DNA of 64,000 nucleotides from Bacillota bacterium (GCA_017889585.1 JAGFZX010000012.1:1-64000); one strand, 5' to 3'. Counted from the stretch's first letter, positions 8,776 to 17,203 are shown. A program made the numbers and translations. Notes: generated by a model from the sequence alone, not told the origin.

Positions 8776-9684
8776 TTAAAAAAATTGCTTAATACTACTT
8801 CCGATCAAGAACATCAATGCTCGAAATGCAACGCCTGCTACCAGGACGGATGCCAAACTGAGTTTAACCGACGTAAGTGGCGAGATACTCTCAGTATTTT
8901 TCGTATAGAACTTTGTCATCAATACTGTGGGGACCAGGAAACCAAGCAGCACCACTCCGCCCCAGAAAAGCAGCGCCAGATTGCCAGTCAAGACCCGCAT
9001 GACTGATCGAGTTATATCTGGATAAGGAGCAACGGCTACGTGGATCAGGTACGCAATGAGCAGCACTGCTTGGAATGCGAGTGCAATCAGCGTCGCACGC
9101 TTTATCGTTGTCGTTGCAGTTGTCGTCGAAGTTTCCGCTGTCGCTGCCGTTTCCGTTACGGCTATTGTTGCAATTGTGTCGGCGTATTTAGTGCGTGCAA
9201 GCAATACGCTGAGGCTGAAACAGCCCATAACACCTGCCGAAGCCACATAAAGTAGCGGCAGAATTAGTGTGTTCCAGGCAGGCCGGGCAGCGATCACATA
9301 AGCGTGCCCGTTCACAAAGGCAAGCACGACCGCCAGTACCGCACCTATCGTTGCTATAACCTTGCAAGTGCGGTCGGAAGCGTTTCTCCGCAGTGCAAGC
9401 AGATAAACGATAATGGCTAGACCGAACAGGCCTATCATCGTGGACTCCATGAAGATTCCGGAGGTTGGATGCCCCAACGCACCAAACATGCGCTCTGGAT
9501 GCCCTAAGTGCATAGTGCTTGAGACGCCACCGACGCCTAAGGCCACAATTGCGATACTCGAACTTATTGTTCTAATCTGCTTTGCCTTACCACACCATTC
9601 GGTCAGAACAACAGAGCCGACAAATATTCCGCACCCCAGTCCAACAAATAGTGTAAAGAAAACCAATGGCCATTGAATACTCAT
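8776..9684 (-). CDS. DmsC/NrfD-like membrane anchor subunit
   Basis: About 302 residues with eight predicted membrane helices, resembling the DmsC anchor of DMSO reductase-type enzymes (MSIQWPLVFFTLFVGLGCG at the N-terminus, MHLGHPERM and LGHPTSGIF between helices). It would exchange electrons between menaquinone and the Fe-S subunit. The ATG at 9684 has GGAGTAA upstream and starts 4 bases after the Fe-S gene; an extension to 9786 would overlap that gene. A low-complexity Thr/Ala-rich loop (residues around 170-185, built of repeated Thr and Ala codons) sits between two helices and is unusual. Confidence 0.83.
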   Translation of the reverse strand: MSIQWPLVFFTLFVGLGCGIFVGSVVLTEWCGKAKQIRTISSSIAIVALGVGGVSSTMHLGHPERMFGALGHPTSGIFMESTMIGLFGLAIIVYLLALRRNASDRTCKVIATIGAVLAVVLAFVNGHAYVIAARPAWNTLILPLLYVASAGVMGCFSLSVLLARTKYADTIATIAVTETAATAETSTTTATTTIKRATLIALAFQAVLLIAYLIHVAVAPYPDITRSVMRVLTGNLALLFWGGVVLLGFLVPTVLMTKFYTKNTESISPLTSVKLSLASVLVAGVAFRALMFLIGSSIKQFF

Positions 9685-9688
9685 ATTA

Positions 9689-10264
9689 TTACTCCTTCCA
9701 TGTAGCAATCTTACTGTGCAGGATGTACCGAGCGGAAGGTTGATTTCCCACATCAGGTAGAACATGGACGCTGTCACTGCCAGCATTTTTGATGACTCTT
9801 GCTACTTCACTGTTTGGATCATCGATATCGCCGACAAACCGACATCCGGCCGGACATTTCTCGACACAAGCTGGCTGCTTGCCAGCGGCCTGCAAGTGAG
9901 CACATAGTGTGCACTTTTCCACTACCTTCGTCTCTTCGTTAAAGGTACGAACTCCATAAGGGCAGGCGAACATGCAATACTGACAGCCGATACACTTTTC
10001 CTTATCGACGAGGACAACTCCATCCTTACTCTTATAGGACGCTCCTGTCGGACAGGCCTTGACACATGGCGCGTCCTTACATTCCTGGCACATCGTCGGC
10101 AGATAATACATTTCTAATTTCGGATACGTGCCTGTCGGTCCTACCGTCAGCACTTTATTCCACGTACATCCGAGAGCCACTCCATTCTCATGTTTACACG
10201 CTACTTCACATGATTTACAGCCAATGCAGCGATCTAAATCTACTACCATAGTTCTTTGTGACAT
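9689..10264 (-). CDS. DmsB-like four-cluster Fe-S subunit
   Basis: A 191-residue protein with four [4Fe-4S] motifs in the DmsB/PsrB/NrfC order: CIGCKSCEVACKHEN, CQECKDAPCVKACP, CIGCQYCMFACPYG and CTLCAH with a distal CVEKCPAGC. It passes electrons between the membrane anchor and the catalytic subunit. It has no signal sequence and would be exported bound to the Tat-tagged catalytic subunit. It starts 2 bases after the catalytic gene. Confidence 0.9.
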   Translation of the reverse strand: MSQRTMVVDLDRCIGCKSCEVACKHENGVALGCTWNKVLTVGPTGTYPKLEMYYLPTMCQECKDAPCVKACPTGASYKSKDGVVLVDKEKCIGCQYCMFACPYGVRTFNEETKVVEKCTLCAHLQAAGKQPACVEKCPAGCRFVGDIDDPNSEVARVIKNAGSDSVHVLPDVGNQPSARYILHSKIATWKE

Positions 10265-10266
10265 AA

Positions 10267-12960
10267 TTACACCTCCTTATCTTTCAAAGGAGTAGGATCG
10301 GACGGCTCAGGAAGCCATGCCTTGAACTCCTCAGGTTTCTGCCAAACCCCTTTAGGCGGGCCATCGGCTTTCGATATCTTGACGAGATAGCCCCTCAGCG
10401 TGTAGGTACCTATAACATCATTGAATGGAGCATCATTCTTGGAAAGTACGTTAACGTTCACTTCTTTCCAGCCATGAGTATCGGTGTTCAATGTTTCCGG
10501 TGTCCAAAACCGTTCCATGTAAACGACTCCTGGATTGATTCCTTCCATCACCCAGGCCTTTGCCTTAATTTTGCCTCGCAGCGACTCGATATTCACCCAG
10601 TCTCCCTGGGACACGCCATATTTAGCTGCAGCCTTCGGGTGAATCCAGATTTCAGGTACAGGGTAAATTTCCCTCAGCCAAGGAATGTTTCGCAATGTCC
10701 CGTGGTGGTAGTACGGAAGCCTGCCGTTGGTCATGACCAGCGGAAACTCCTTGGCAAGTTCACTGCCTTCTAGCGGACTTTCGTGAGGTTCTACGAAATA
10801 AGGCAGCGGATCATAGTCTTTTGATGCCGGCGGTAATGGATGAGGAGTATAAGGAGCCCCGGTCCGTGCCAGCGTGATGAATGCTTCACCATAAATCTCG
10901 ACTTTTTTGCTTGGCCGGCCAAAACCTTTAGGCTTCCCGGTCTTCGGATCGATCTCCTTGTATGTGTAATACTTACGCCATTTGTCGATAGGCATGGCTT
11001 CGTAAGGCACTTTTTTCGCCAGTTCCTTAAAAGTCATTCCAAGCTTCAGCTTGCAATTATAGTCAAGAAATTCCTCCATTGAGTTCCAATAAGGCTGCTC
11101 TGGCGCCGTCTTTACTGGGTCAAATGAGTCTTTGCAGGCCTGATGCCCTAGTTCTCCGCACCGTTTGGCAATTTTAGCCCAGATTACCGTTTCATTCATG
11201 GTCTCATAGGTATGCGTAACAGCTTGCCGCACAAAAAGCATGTTAAGCGGCGGAACAACATAATCCGACTCCAGCCATTCCGTAGTCGGCAGCAATACGT
11301 CGGCATATGCCGAGAACGATGTAGGATACATATACATGTGAACGATGAATTCCAGTTTTTCTAAGGCTTCAATCCATGACGATGCGTTACCAAGCATAGC
11401 AAGCTTATTACCGGAGCGTTCAAGCCACGCACGAATCGGATAAGGTTTCCCTGTCTTGATAGCCTCAAGAACAGTTGGATTATGGCAAGATCCCCATGAA
11501 TTTGCTCCTTTGTACTCGGCACCGCCCAGACGTTTTTTAAATTGTTCAGGCGATATTAATTTGTACAGCGGCGAAACCGCAGAGTCAGCAAATTTGACAT
11601 CACCAAAGTTTTGAAGGAGTGCTCCTGGTTTTTGCACATACCCCATCATTAAGTCGAGGGCACAGGCTGCCATAGCTGCCTGGGCCGATTGAGGATGCTG
11701 GTCTGTTGCAACACCGAGACAGAGACCACCAGGGCCTTGGGCATAGATTTTTATTGCTTTTTCGATCATGTCCGCGTCGAGCCAGCAGATTTCTGCTGCT
11801 TTCGCGAGAGTAAAAGGCTCACACCGCTCCTTATAAAGCTGAAACCCTGTCTTACATTCGACACCGTTTACCGTAAAATTCCCAAACAGTTCGGGATCAA
11901 GATTGTCATCCCATGGATAGGCAAGCGGCTTAGCTGATTGCGTCTTCTTGTCCCACACCACATAGGTTTGGGAATCACCACCAGGTATGATATCGCTTTC
12001 TCGGAGACACATTTTTGTCTGCGTGTTTACGAGGAATGGGAGATTTGACCACTTCATTACAAATTCTTCGTCATAGAGCTTATGTTCTATAATGTATCGA
12101 ATCCAGCAGAGCTCAAGGGCCACATCTGTGCCCGGTCTAATCGGCAGCCAAACATCTGCCTTCGCAGCATCTGCGGTAAAACGAGGATCGACCACAACAG
12201 TCTGCACGCCTCGCGCCCTGAGCTCCACGACGGCCCGTCCGCCCTGAGATGGACTGTTATACGCGGGAGCCGTCCCCCACAACACCAACGTCTTCATTGG
12301 TGTGTCTTCGTAGAAGTAAATTTCCTGGCCTTCGCTGTCAGCAATACTGGTGGTCTGATATTTCATATCTGTATTCCCATAAATCATGTTATAGCAGACT
12401 GTCCTTGGCATATAGCATTGCTGAGCACCTGGTTCGAACCAGTTTGGCGTACCGAACACACTGGCGAACCTTCTAATACTGCCAAATTCTGGATTCCCGC
12501 CACCGCCGGTAGTACAGAGAACCTGCTCTGCTCCATGCTTTTCGCGAATTTCCATAAGTTTCTTTGCGATTGTATCAATCGCCTCTTCCCATGAGACACG
12601 TTTCCATTTGTTCTCACCACGCGCACCAACACGAACCATAGGGTACTTGTTACGGTTAGGATTATAAAGAGCCTGTATGGCGGCAATCCCTTTAGCACAC
12701 ACCTTGCCTCTGGTCATTGGCTGATCGGGATCGCCTTCCAGCTTAATCAATCGGCCGTCTTTCACATGCGCCAAAATGCCACACTTGCCGATACAACCTC
12801 TGCAACACGTCCTGATGATTTTTGTCTCTGCTATTTTTGCGGTCTCCTCTGCAGCTTCACCTCGCGTGAGACCTTTCAACGAACCGCTGAACGCTGCCGC
12901 AATCCCGGTTACAGCAGTCGCTTTGAGAAACTGTCTTCTGTTTAGTACTGGTTGTTTCAT
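10267..12960 (-). CDS. Tat-exported molybdopterin oxidoreductase (DMSO reductase family), substrate unknown
   Basis: An 897-residue catalytic subunit. Residues 7-13 are NRRQFLK followed by a hydrophobic stretch, a Tat signal. One [4Fe-4S] cluster is bound by C53-x2-C56-x3-C60-x27-C88. The molybdopterin domains follow, with a candidate metal ligand Cys at 182 in GAQQCYMPR, and a C-terminal dinucleotide-binding domain (MTNGRLPYYHHGTLRN near residue 745). It is long like PsrA, PhsA and related sulfur or arsenic reductases, but the active-site sequence does not let me choose a substrate. It is the first gene of the operon, about 200 bases behind a sigma-54 promoter, with GAGGAGAG before the ATG. 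Confidence 0.88.
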   Translation of the reverse strand: MKQPVLNRRQFLKATAVTGIAAAFSGSLKGLTRGEAAEETAKIAETKIIRTCCRGCIGKCGILAHVKDGRLIKLEGDPDQPMTRGKVCAKGIAAIQALYNPNRNKYPMVRVGARGENKWKRVSWEEAIDTIAKKLMEIREKHGAEQVLCTTGGGGNPEFGSIRRFASVFGTPNWFEPGAQQCYMPRTVCYNMIYGNTDMKYQTTSIADSEGQEIYFYEDTPMKTLVLWGTAPAYNSPSQGGRAVVELRARGVQTVVVDPRFTADAAKADVWLPIRPGTDVALELCWIRYIIEHKLYDEEFVMKWSNLPFLVNTQTKMCLRESDIIPGGDSQTYVVWDKKTQSAKPLAYPWDDNLDPELFGNFTVNGVECKTGFQLYKERCEPFTLAKAAEICWLDADMIEKAIKIYAQGPGGLCLGVATDQHPQSAQAAMAACALDLMMGYVQKPGALLQNFGDVKFADSAVSPLYKLISPEQFKKRLGGAEYKGANSWGSCHNPTVLEAIKTGKPYPIRAWLERSGNKLAMLGNASSWIEALEKLEFIVHMYMYPTSFSAYADVLLPTTEWLESDYVVPPLNMLFVRQAVTHTYETMNETVIWAKIAKRCGELGHQACKDSFDPVKTAPEQPYWNSMEEFLDYNCKLKLGMTFKELAKKVPYEAMPIDKWRKYYTYKEIDPKTGKPKGFGRPSKKVEIYGEAFITLARTGAPYTPHPLPPASKDYDPLPYFVEPHESPLEGSELAKEFPLVMTNGRLPYYHHGTLRNIPWLREIYPVPEIWIHPKAAAKYGVSQGDWVNIESLRGKIKAKAWVMEGINPGVVYMERFWTPETLNTDTHGWKEVNVNVLSKNDAPFNDVIGTYTLRGYLVKISKADGPPKGVWQKPEEFKAWLPEPSDPTPLKDKEV

Positions 12961-13167
12961 CTGTTCTCTCCTCTACCACTAAATAATCAGAAATGAAATC
13001 TTTCGCATATAAACTGAATTGTTCACCCCCCTTCAGCAAATCTCCCCAGCCTGTATTGTTGTCTCCCATTTATCATCCCCTTCGAGGCTTCCTCGAGCGC
13101 CCTAATGAAGTTTTGGGATAGAATAGCTGAAGATATGAAAGTATAAAAAACATCTAATACTGATACA

Positions 13168-13186
13168 ATGCAAAAAGTATGCCAAA
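13168..13186 (-). promoter_or_regulatory. Sigma-54 (-24/-12) promoter of the respiratory operon
   Basis: Read on the minus strand the sequence is TTGGCATACTTTTTGCAT, which keeps the invariant GG and GC with the required TGGCA-N6-TTGC spacing. It lies about 210 bases upstream of the Mo enzyme gene, so a leader of roughly 200 nt is predicted. An inverted repeat AAAGATTA/TAATCTTT (13190-13197 with 13211-13218) lies just upstream. The divergent gene at 13875 encodes a sigma-54 activator, the expected partner. Confidence 0.75.
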
Positions 13187-13515
13187 AGCAAAGATTATTT
13201 TATCAACAACTAATCTTTTTAACTTTTAAACACAATAAATAATTGCTTTGCATGGTACAAAATTGAGCTAGAAATCACTTTTTGCTTGCATTTATCAGGA
13301 GCCAAAGTTCATCAATAATTTTATGGACAATTCTTTAATCTCACTATATTTTCTTTAAAAAGCATAAAAACAGGACAATTTATAACTATGTTCCAAGCAA
13401 ATAATGGCAGCTAACCTTGTACTACATTTTCCTATTTCCAAGAATCTTCCCAATTATGGGATTCCTCCGATAGATTCTTTAAGTTATCGCTAACCTATTT
13501 TCAACAAATTTCAAT

Positions 13516-13590
13516 GGTTCTGATGGTAAAATTTAAGCCATGATAGAATCCTGCTAAGAACTTGAACATCGAGGTGCAGAAGATGTCATT
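13516..13590 (+). mobile_element. IS6-family left-end relic
   Basis: GGTTCTGATGGTAAAATTT followed by the same spacing and leader words (aacttgaacatcgaggtg, then an ATGTCA start) as the ends at 47537 and 57422. Only the terminal repeat and first codons survive. Confidence 0.45.
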
Positions 13591-13634
13591 TGAGACCACT
13601 GAAAAGTCTGTATTCAAAAAATATACTTAAACAG

Positions 13635-13677
13635 AAAGACCGTCAAAACATATAAATGCGTTCTAACGGTCTTTTTT
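13635..13677 (+). terminator. Intrinsic terminator between operon and regulator
   Basis: A 9-bp stem AAAGACCGT/ACGGTCTTT (13635-13643 with 13666-13674), a 22-nt loop and six Ts on the plus strand. No plus-strand gene lies before it. It may shield the regulator promoter or end a small RNA. Confidence 0.6.
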
Positions 13678-13690
13678 CATGCGGTTATAC

Positions 13691-13762
13691 ATTTTAGGAA
13701 TTTTCCCATCAATGGAATTTAGAATAGTTTCATTTTAGGAAACTTTCCCTTATGTGAATTTA
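13691..13762. repeat. Pair of 31-bp imperfect direct repeats upstream of the sigma-54 regulator
   Basis: Two copies (13691-13721 and 13732-13762) of a word starting ATTTTAGGAA, continuing through TTTCCC and ending GAATTTA, spaced 41 bp apart, about four helical turns. Each contains a small GGAA/TTCC dyad. Position and spacing fit binding sites for an oligomeric regulator, perhaps the protein encoded next door. Confidence 0.5.
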
Positions 13763-13874
13763 TGCTACAGGAATTTTATAACTAAATGTCGAAAATATAA
13801 CATATTGTATTTTTTGTTAACCCAAATAGCAAATACTGTAGCTTAATATATCGATATGTTGGAGGCTCCGGATT

Positions 13875-15962
13875 ATGTACTCTCATCTCTCGAGACATTC
13901 CGAATTAAATACTCAATCATTTTGCAACGACAGCGCTATTATTGCCATGGAAAAATGGGAACATATCCAGGAATGTAAAAAGCGATTCCTAGAGTATGGC
14001 GAAAATCCGCTAACCTCGCCTTACATGCGTCGTGATGTAGCCGAATCATGGCTTCGTTCCCATAAATACGGCGTTAATCCCTATTCCGCTAAACTAGGAA
14101 ACAATGTGAGTGCTTCCCAGTTACAGACTATTCTCCGCGAAAACCAATTATTGATTGAAACTACCACGCCCCTGTTTAAAGCCTTTATCGATCTGGCTGT
14201 ACACTCCGGCTACACACTGACACTTAGGGATCATCAGGGCATTTTGATGTTGCAAGAAGGTAATTCAGAGCAAATAACTACCTTTAATAAAATCAATTCG
14301 GTAATTGGAGCAAACTGGCCTGAAGAAATCGCTGGAACCAATGCACATATCCTATGTATGCGCCTCAAACGACCCATTCAGTTGTTGGGACCAGAAAATT
14401 ATGCTCTGGTACTGCAAGACAATCTCCTCTCTGCTGCTCCCATTTTTAATGCCAATAATCAACTTATTGGCACGTTGATACTAGCCCATGATTTGGTAGA
14501 GTATTCTAATAAATCCAATCTAAATAAGCTCCAGGCCCATTCACTGGGCTGGGTAACCTCAATGGCATTAGCCATTGAGCAGCAAATGAGCTTGAAACAA
14601 GCCAATCATCGCCTGACCGTTGCCAAGAATACATTAGAGGCTACCATTAGTTTTATCGACGAAGGCATCATCATGGTTGATTCGATGGGGAAGATCATCC
14701 AGAGCAACCATGAAGGGTTGCACATGCTGCAAATTAGCTTGGAGGAAACCGAAAATTATAGTATATTTGAGCGTCTAAACCCTGATTCTATGATTATTCA
14801 AGCCGTGAAAAGCGGGACTACTCTTAACTATATGGAAGAAACCATGGTAATTAATCAAAACGAACAAACTTACATCATAAGTACACGTCCGGTATTTTTA
14901 CATACTGATACCGAAGTGGCCGGTGCGGTCCTACGCCTGAGCCATGTAGATAAAATTAATGCCTTGGTAGCTCGCCGTACAGGTAATAGTGCAACCTTTT
15001 GTTTTGCTGATATCATCGGTAATGATGAGGCCACTCGCAAGACCAAATTGATGTGTCAGCGATTTTCCACCTCGCCGGAAAATATTTTATTAATGGGCGA
15101 AAGCGGTACTGGTAAAGAGCTTTTTGCTCAGTCTATTCATAACTTTTCCCGTCCCAATGGCCCCTTTATTGCCATAAACTGTGCCGCCATGCCCCGCAAT
15201 CTGATTGAAAGCGAGCTTTTTGGTTATGAAGGAGGTAGTTTTACCGGTTCTGAGCGCGGCGGACGGCCTGGCAAGATTGAATTAGCCAGTGGCGGCACTC
15301 TTTTTCTGGATGAAATAGGCGATATGCCTTTTGAAATACAAGCCGTGCTGCTAAGGGTTCTGGAAGATAAGAAAGTTATGCGCGTAGGTGGCAAACGCTA
15401 TCAGCCGGTTGATTTCCGACTAGTAGCTGCCACCAATAAAGATCTCTATAAAATGGTAGAGGAAAAAACTTTCCGCGAAGACTTGTATTTTCGATTGTCA
15501 GTTTTGAAATTGCAAATCCCGCCACTTCGCGAACGTAGTAATGATATCTTAGTGTTGGCCAGGCACTTTATTCAAAACTACTGTCGACGTGTCAAACTGC
15601 CCATCCCGCAAATTTCCGATTTAGTGTTTAAAATTGTCAGTAAATATAGTTGGCCAGGTAATGTACGTCAACTGGAAAATGCCATGATCTATGCCGTGAA
15701 TATGGCCCAAGGTAACTATATCTATCCTGAACACTTACCGGAAGAAATACTGCGCAACAAAATTACAACCCCCACACAGGTAAGCTTTCCCCCTGCCGAT
15801 ATCAGCATTAAGAACATGATGTCTTTACGAGATGCGGAGATACTGTTTATTCGCTCGGCCCTGTCCCGTGTTAATAACAACGTAGTGCAAGCCGCTGATT
15901 TTCTCAATATAAGCAAGTCCACCCTGTACCGTAAGATAAAAGAATATGGAATTGAGACATAA
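13875..15962 (+). CDS. Sigma-54-dependent enhancer-binding regulator (GAF-PAS-AAA+-Fis)
   Basis: 695 residues. An AcoR/DhaR-like N-terminus with a GAF-type sensor (about 50-235) is followed by a PAS segment (about 250-360), the AAA+ domain with Walker A GESGTGKE (408-415) and Walker B GGTLFLDEIGD (473-483), and a Fis-type helix-turn-helix at the end (VVQAADFLNISKSTLYRKI). The sigma-54 contact loop reads GSFTGS at 454-459 instead of the common GAFTGA. GGAGG lies 9 bases before the ATG. It is divergent from the respiratory operon, whose promoter is of the sigma-54 type, so it is the probable activator. The signal sensed is unknown. Confidence 0.92.
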   Translation: MYSHLSRHSELNTQSFCNDSAIIAMEKWEHIQECKKRFLEYGENPLTSPYMRRDVAESWLRSHKYGVNPYSAKLGNNVSASQLQTILRENQLLIETTTPLFKAFIDLAVHSGYTLTLRDHQGILMLQEGNSEQITTFNKINSVIGANWPEEIAGTNAHILCMRLKRPIQLLGPENYALVLQDNLLSAAPIFNANNQLIGTLILAHDLVEYSNKSNLNKLQAHSLGWVTSMALAIEQQMSLKQANHRLTVAKNTLEATISFIDEGIIMVDSMGKIIQSNHEGLHMLQISLEETENYSIFERLNPDSMIIQAVKSGTTLNYMEETMVINQNEQTYIISTRPVFLHTDTEVAGAVLRLSHVDKINALVARRTGNSATFCFADIIGNDEATRKTKLMCQRFSTSPENILLMGESGTGKELFAQSIHNFSRPNGPFIAINCAAMPRNLIESELFGYEGGSFTGSERGGRPGKIELASGGTLFLDEIGDMPFEIQAVLLRVLEDKKVMRVGGKRYQPVDFRLVAATNKDLYKMVEEKTFREDLYFRLSVLKLQIPPLRERSNDILVLARHFIQNYCRRVKLPIPQISDLVFKIVSKYSWPGNVRQLENAMIYAVNMAQGNYIYPEHLPEEILRNKITTPTQVSFPPADISIKNMMSLRDAEILFIRSALSRVNNNVVQAADFLNISKSTLYRKIKEYGIET

Positions 15963-15963
15963 T

Positions 15964-16008
15964 AACAATAAATAAAGAGGGGCATTCTGCTCCTCTTTAT
16001 TTATTGTT
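15964..16008 (+). terminator. Long hairpin after the sigma-54 regulator
   Basis: A perfect 17-bp inverted repeat (15964-15980 with 15992-16008) starts right after the stop codon. The right arm is T-rich, so it can terminate transcription of the regulator. Confidence 0.75.
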
Positions 16009-16039
16009 TAGTATGAAAGTCGTCGACCACCACGCTTTG

Positions 16040-16240
16040 TAGCTGCTCTAACAGTCAAGTCAGACGTTAGCTGGAAGAAGCAATCTCTTTCATTAATGCC
16101 GACTGTTCCTCAGTGGCTGCTGATATAGTTTGCGGCTGATCGGAAATCCCACGGCTAAATGTTTCAGTTTACTGCATCGCCTCAAGAACAGACTAACTGC
16201 TACCTGCCAGTCTGTTCTTGTTCTCAGCAACTTTCTGAGT
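16040..16240 (-). pseudogene. Methyl-accepting chemotaxis protein relic
   Basis: The minus strand encodes ISDQPQTISAATEEQSALMK and then EIASSS before a stop, the conserved C-terminal signalling-domain pattern of MCPs. An upstream piece AENKNRLAGSS is followed by a stop and continues SVLEAM. No start or complete domain remains, so this is a decayed C-terminal fragment. Confidence 0.6.
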
Positions 16241-16349
16241 AATTACTTAATGGAGAGTGCTCATACTAATGCTAATTTAGTGGTATATATTTGTGAATCA
16301 GAGACATAACAATCATACATTTATCAAATAATGATTGGAGGTTCAACAA

Positions 16350-16970
16350 TTGTCCATGAACATAGCAATAATTTCCGATACCCATCTCAAAAAGAACTCC
16401 GGGCAATTAGATAATTTAATTACTGAATTTCGTAATGTAGATCTTGTTATCCATGCAGGGGCTTATGGTGGAGCGTGGGTTATAGAATATTTACAAAACC
16501 ATTTCAATTTTATTGGAGTCTGTGGAAATATAGATGACAATACAATTAAAGCCCACTTACAGGAAAAACTAATTTTAAAGGTTGGGCCATATCAGATCGG
16601 AGTCTGTCATGGACATGGCAAAATGAAAACTACTATTGAGAGAGCTTATACTAATTTTCAAAATAATCTTGTAGATATTATTATATTCGGACATAGTCAT
16701 CAACCAATGATAAAAACCATGAATAAAGTTCTAATGTTAAATCCCGGTTCTCTTACTCATAAGCGACAAGAACGGTGGTTTTCTTACATTTTGCTAACCG
16801 TTGATTTTTCAGGCATAAAGGCTAAGCTCATCTTTAACGAATTATCACCCAAGATACCAAAACCTCCACCGCATGAAATCATGCCAACTAGCCAACCAGA
16901 CACCAATCCACTTAACAAAGTCCAAAGCGCTTTTTATCACCTTCTAATACTAGTACTGCTATTAATATAA
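16350..16970 (+). CDS. YfcE/MJ0936-type metallophosphoesterase with altered active site
   Basis: About 206 residues. The calcineurin-like fold motifs are SDTH near the N-terminus, VIHAGAYGG, VCGNID, CHGHG and FGHSHQP. In the family the third residue after HA is normally Asp (HAGD), the metal-bridging ligand, and here it is Ala; GNCD is GNID. The protein may therefore bind metal differently or be inactive. The C-terminus is unusual: a Pro-rich linker leads to a short hydrophobic tail (FYHLLILVLLLI). TTG at 16350 is chosen because GGAGG sits 8 bases upstream; ATG at 16356 is the alternative. Confidence 0.82.
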   Translation: MSMNIAIISDTHLKKNSGQLDNLITEFRNVDLVIHAGAYGGAWVIEYLQNHFNFIGVCGNIDDNTIKAHLQEKLILKVGPYQIGVCHGHGKMKTTIERAYTNFQNNLVDIIIFGHSHQPMIKTMNKVLMLNPGSLTHKRQERWFSYILLTVDFSGIKAKLIFNELSPKIPKPPPHEIMPTSQPDTNPLNKVQSAFYHLLILVLLLI

Positions 16971-17051
16971 TTTAAATTTGACATATAATTAAAAACATCA
17001 CTCCCCCAATGACGTCTGTCATTTATTCAATGAAGTCGTTAATTTTTCAAT

Positions 17052-17076
17052 ATAAAAAGGTGGCAGATGCCACCTT
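17052..17076 (-). terminator. Terminator of the 39-residue small ORF
   Basis: AAGGTGGCA/TGCCACCTT (17057-17065 with 17068-17076) followed on the minus strand by TTTTTATA, just after the stop of the small gene at 17084. Confidence 0.7.
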
Positions 17077-17083
17077 AGTTATT

Positions 17084-17203
17084 TTAGCATTGTTTCTCTT
17101 TATTTTGTTTCTCGTTTTTCTTATTTTCATTATTGAAAATTTCTCTTGCAAATTCAACATTCTTATTTTGTTTACATCCTTGTTTACATTCTTGTTCTTT
17201 CAT
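17084..17203 (-). CDS. Small Cys- and Lys-rich protein, 39 residues
   Basis: The minus strand encodes MKEQECKQGCKQNKNVEFAR followed by EIFNNENKKNEKQ and a C-terminal NKEKQC. The ATG is preceded by a near-perfect GGAGGTGAT and the stop is followed at once by an intrinsic terminator, so it has the full signals of a real monocistronic gene. Three Cys, two of them in a CxxxC arrangement, and high charge are visible. I do not recognise the family. The overlapping 98-codon plus-strand frame is a shadow. Confidence 0.65.
   Translation of the reverse strand: MKEQECKQGCKQNKNVEFAREIFNNENKKNEKQNKEKQC

Noticed and set aside
9120-9190. Short repeats in the anchor gene as a possible CRISPR or microsatellite
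   Set aside because: These are Thr/Ala codons in frame inside the DmsC-like protein; spacing is irregular and the frame is intact.
12857-13069. Minus-strand 70-codon frame at the start of the Mo gene
   Set aside because: It overlaps the Tat-signal coding region in another frame and lacks a start signal.
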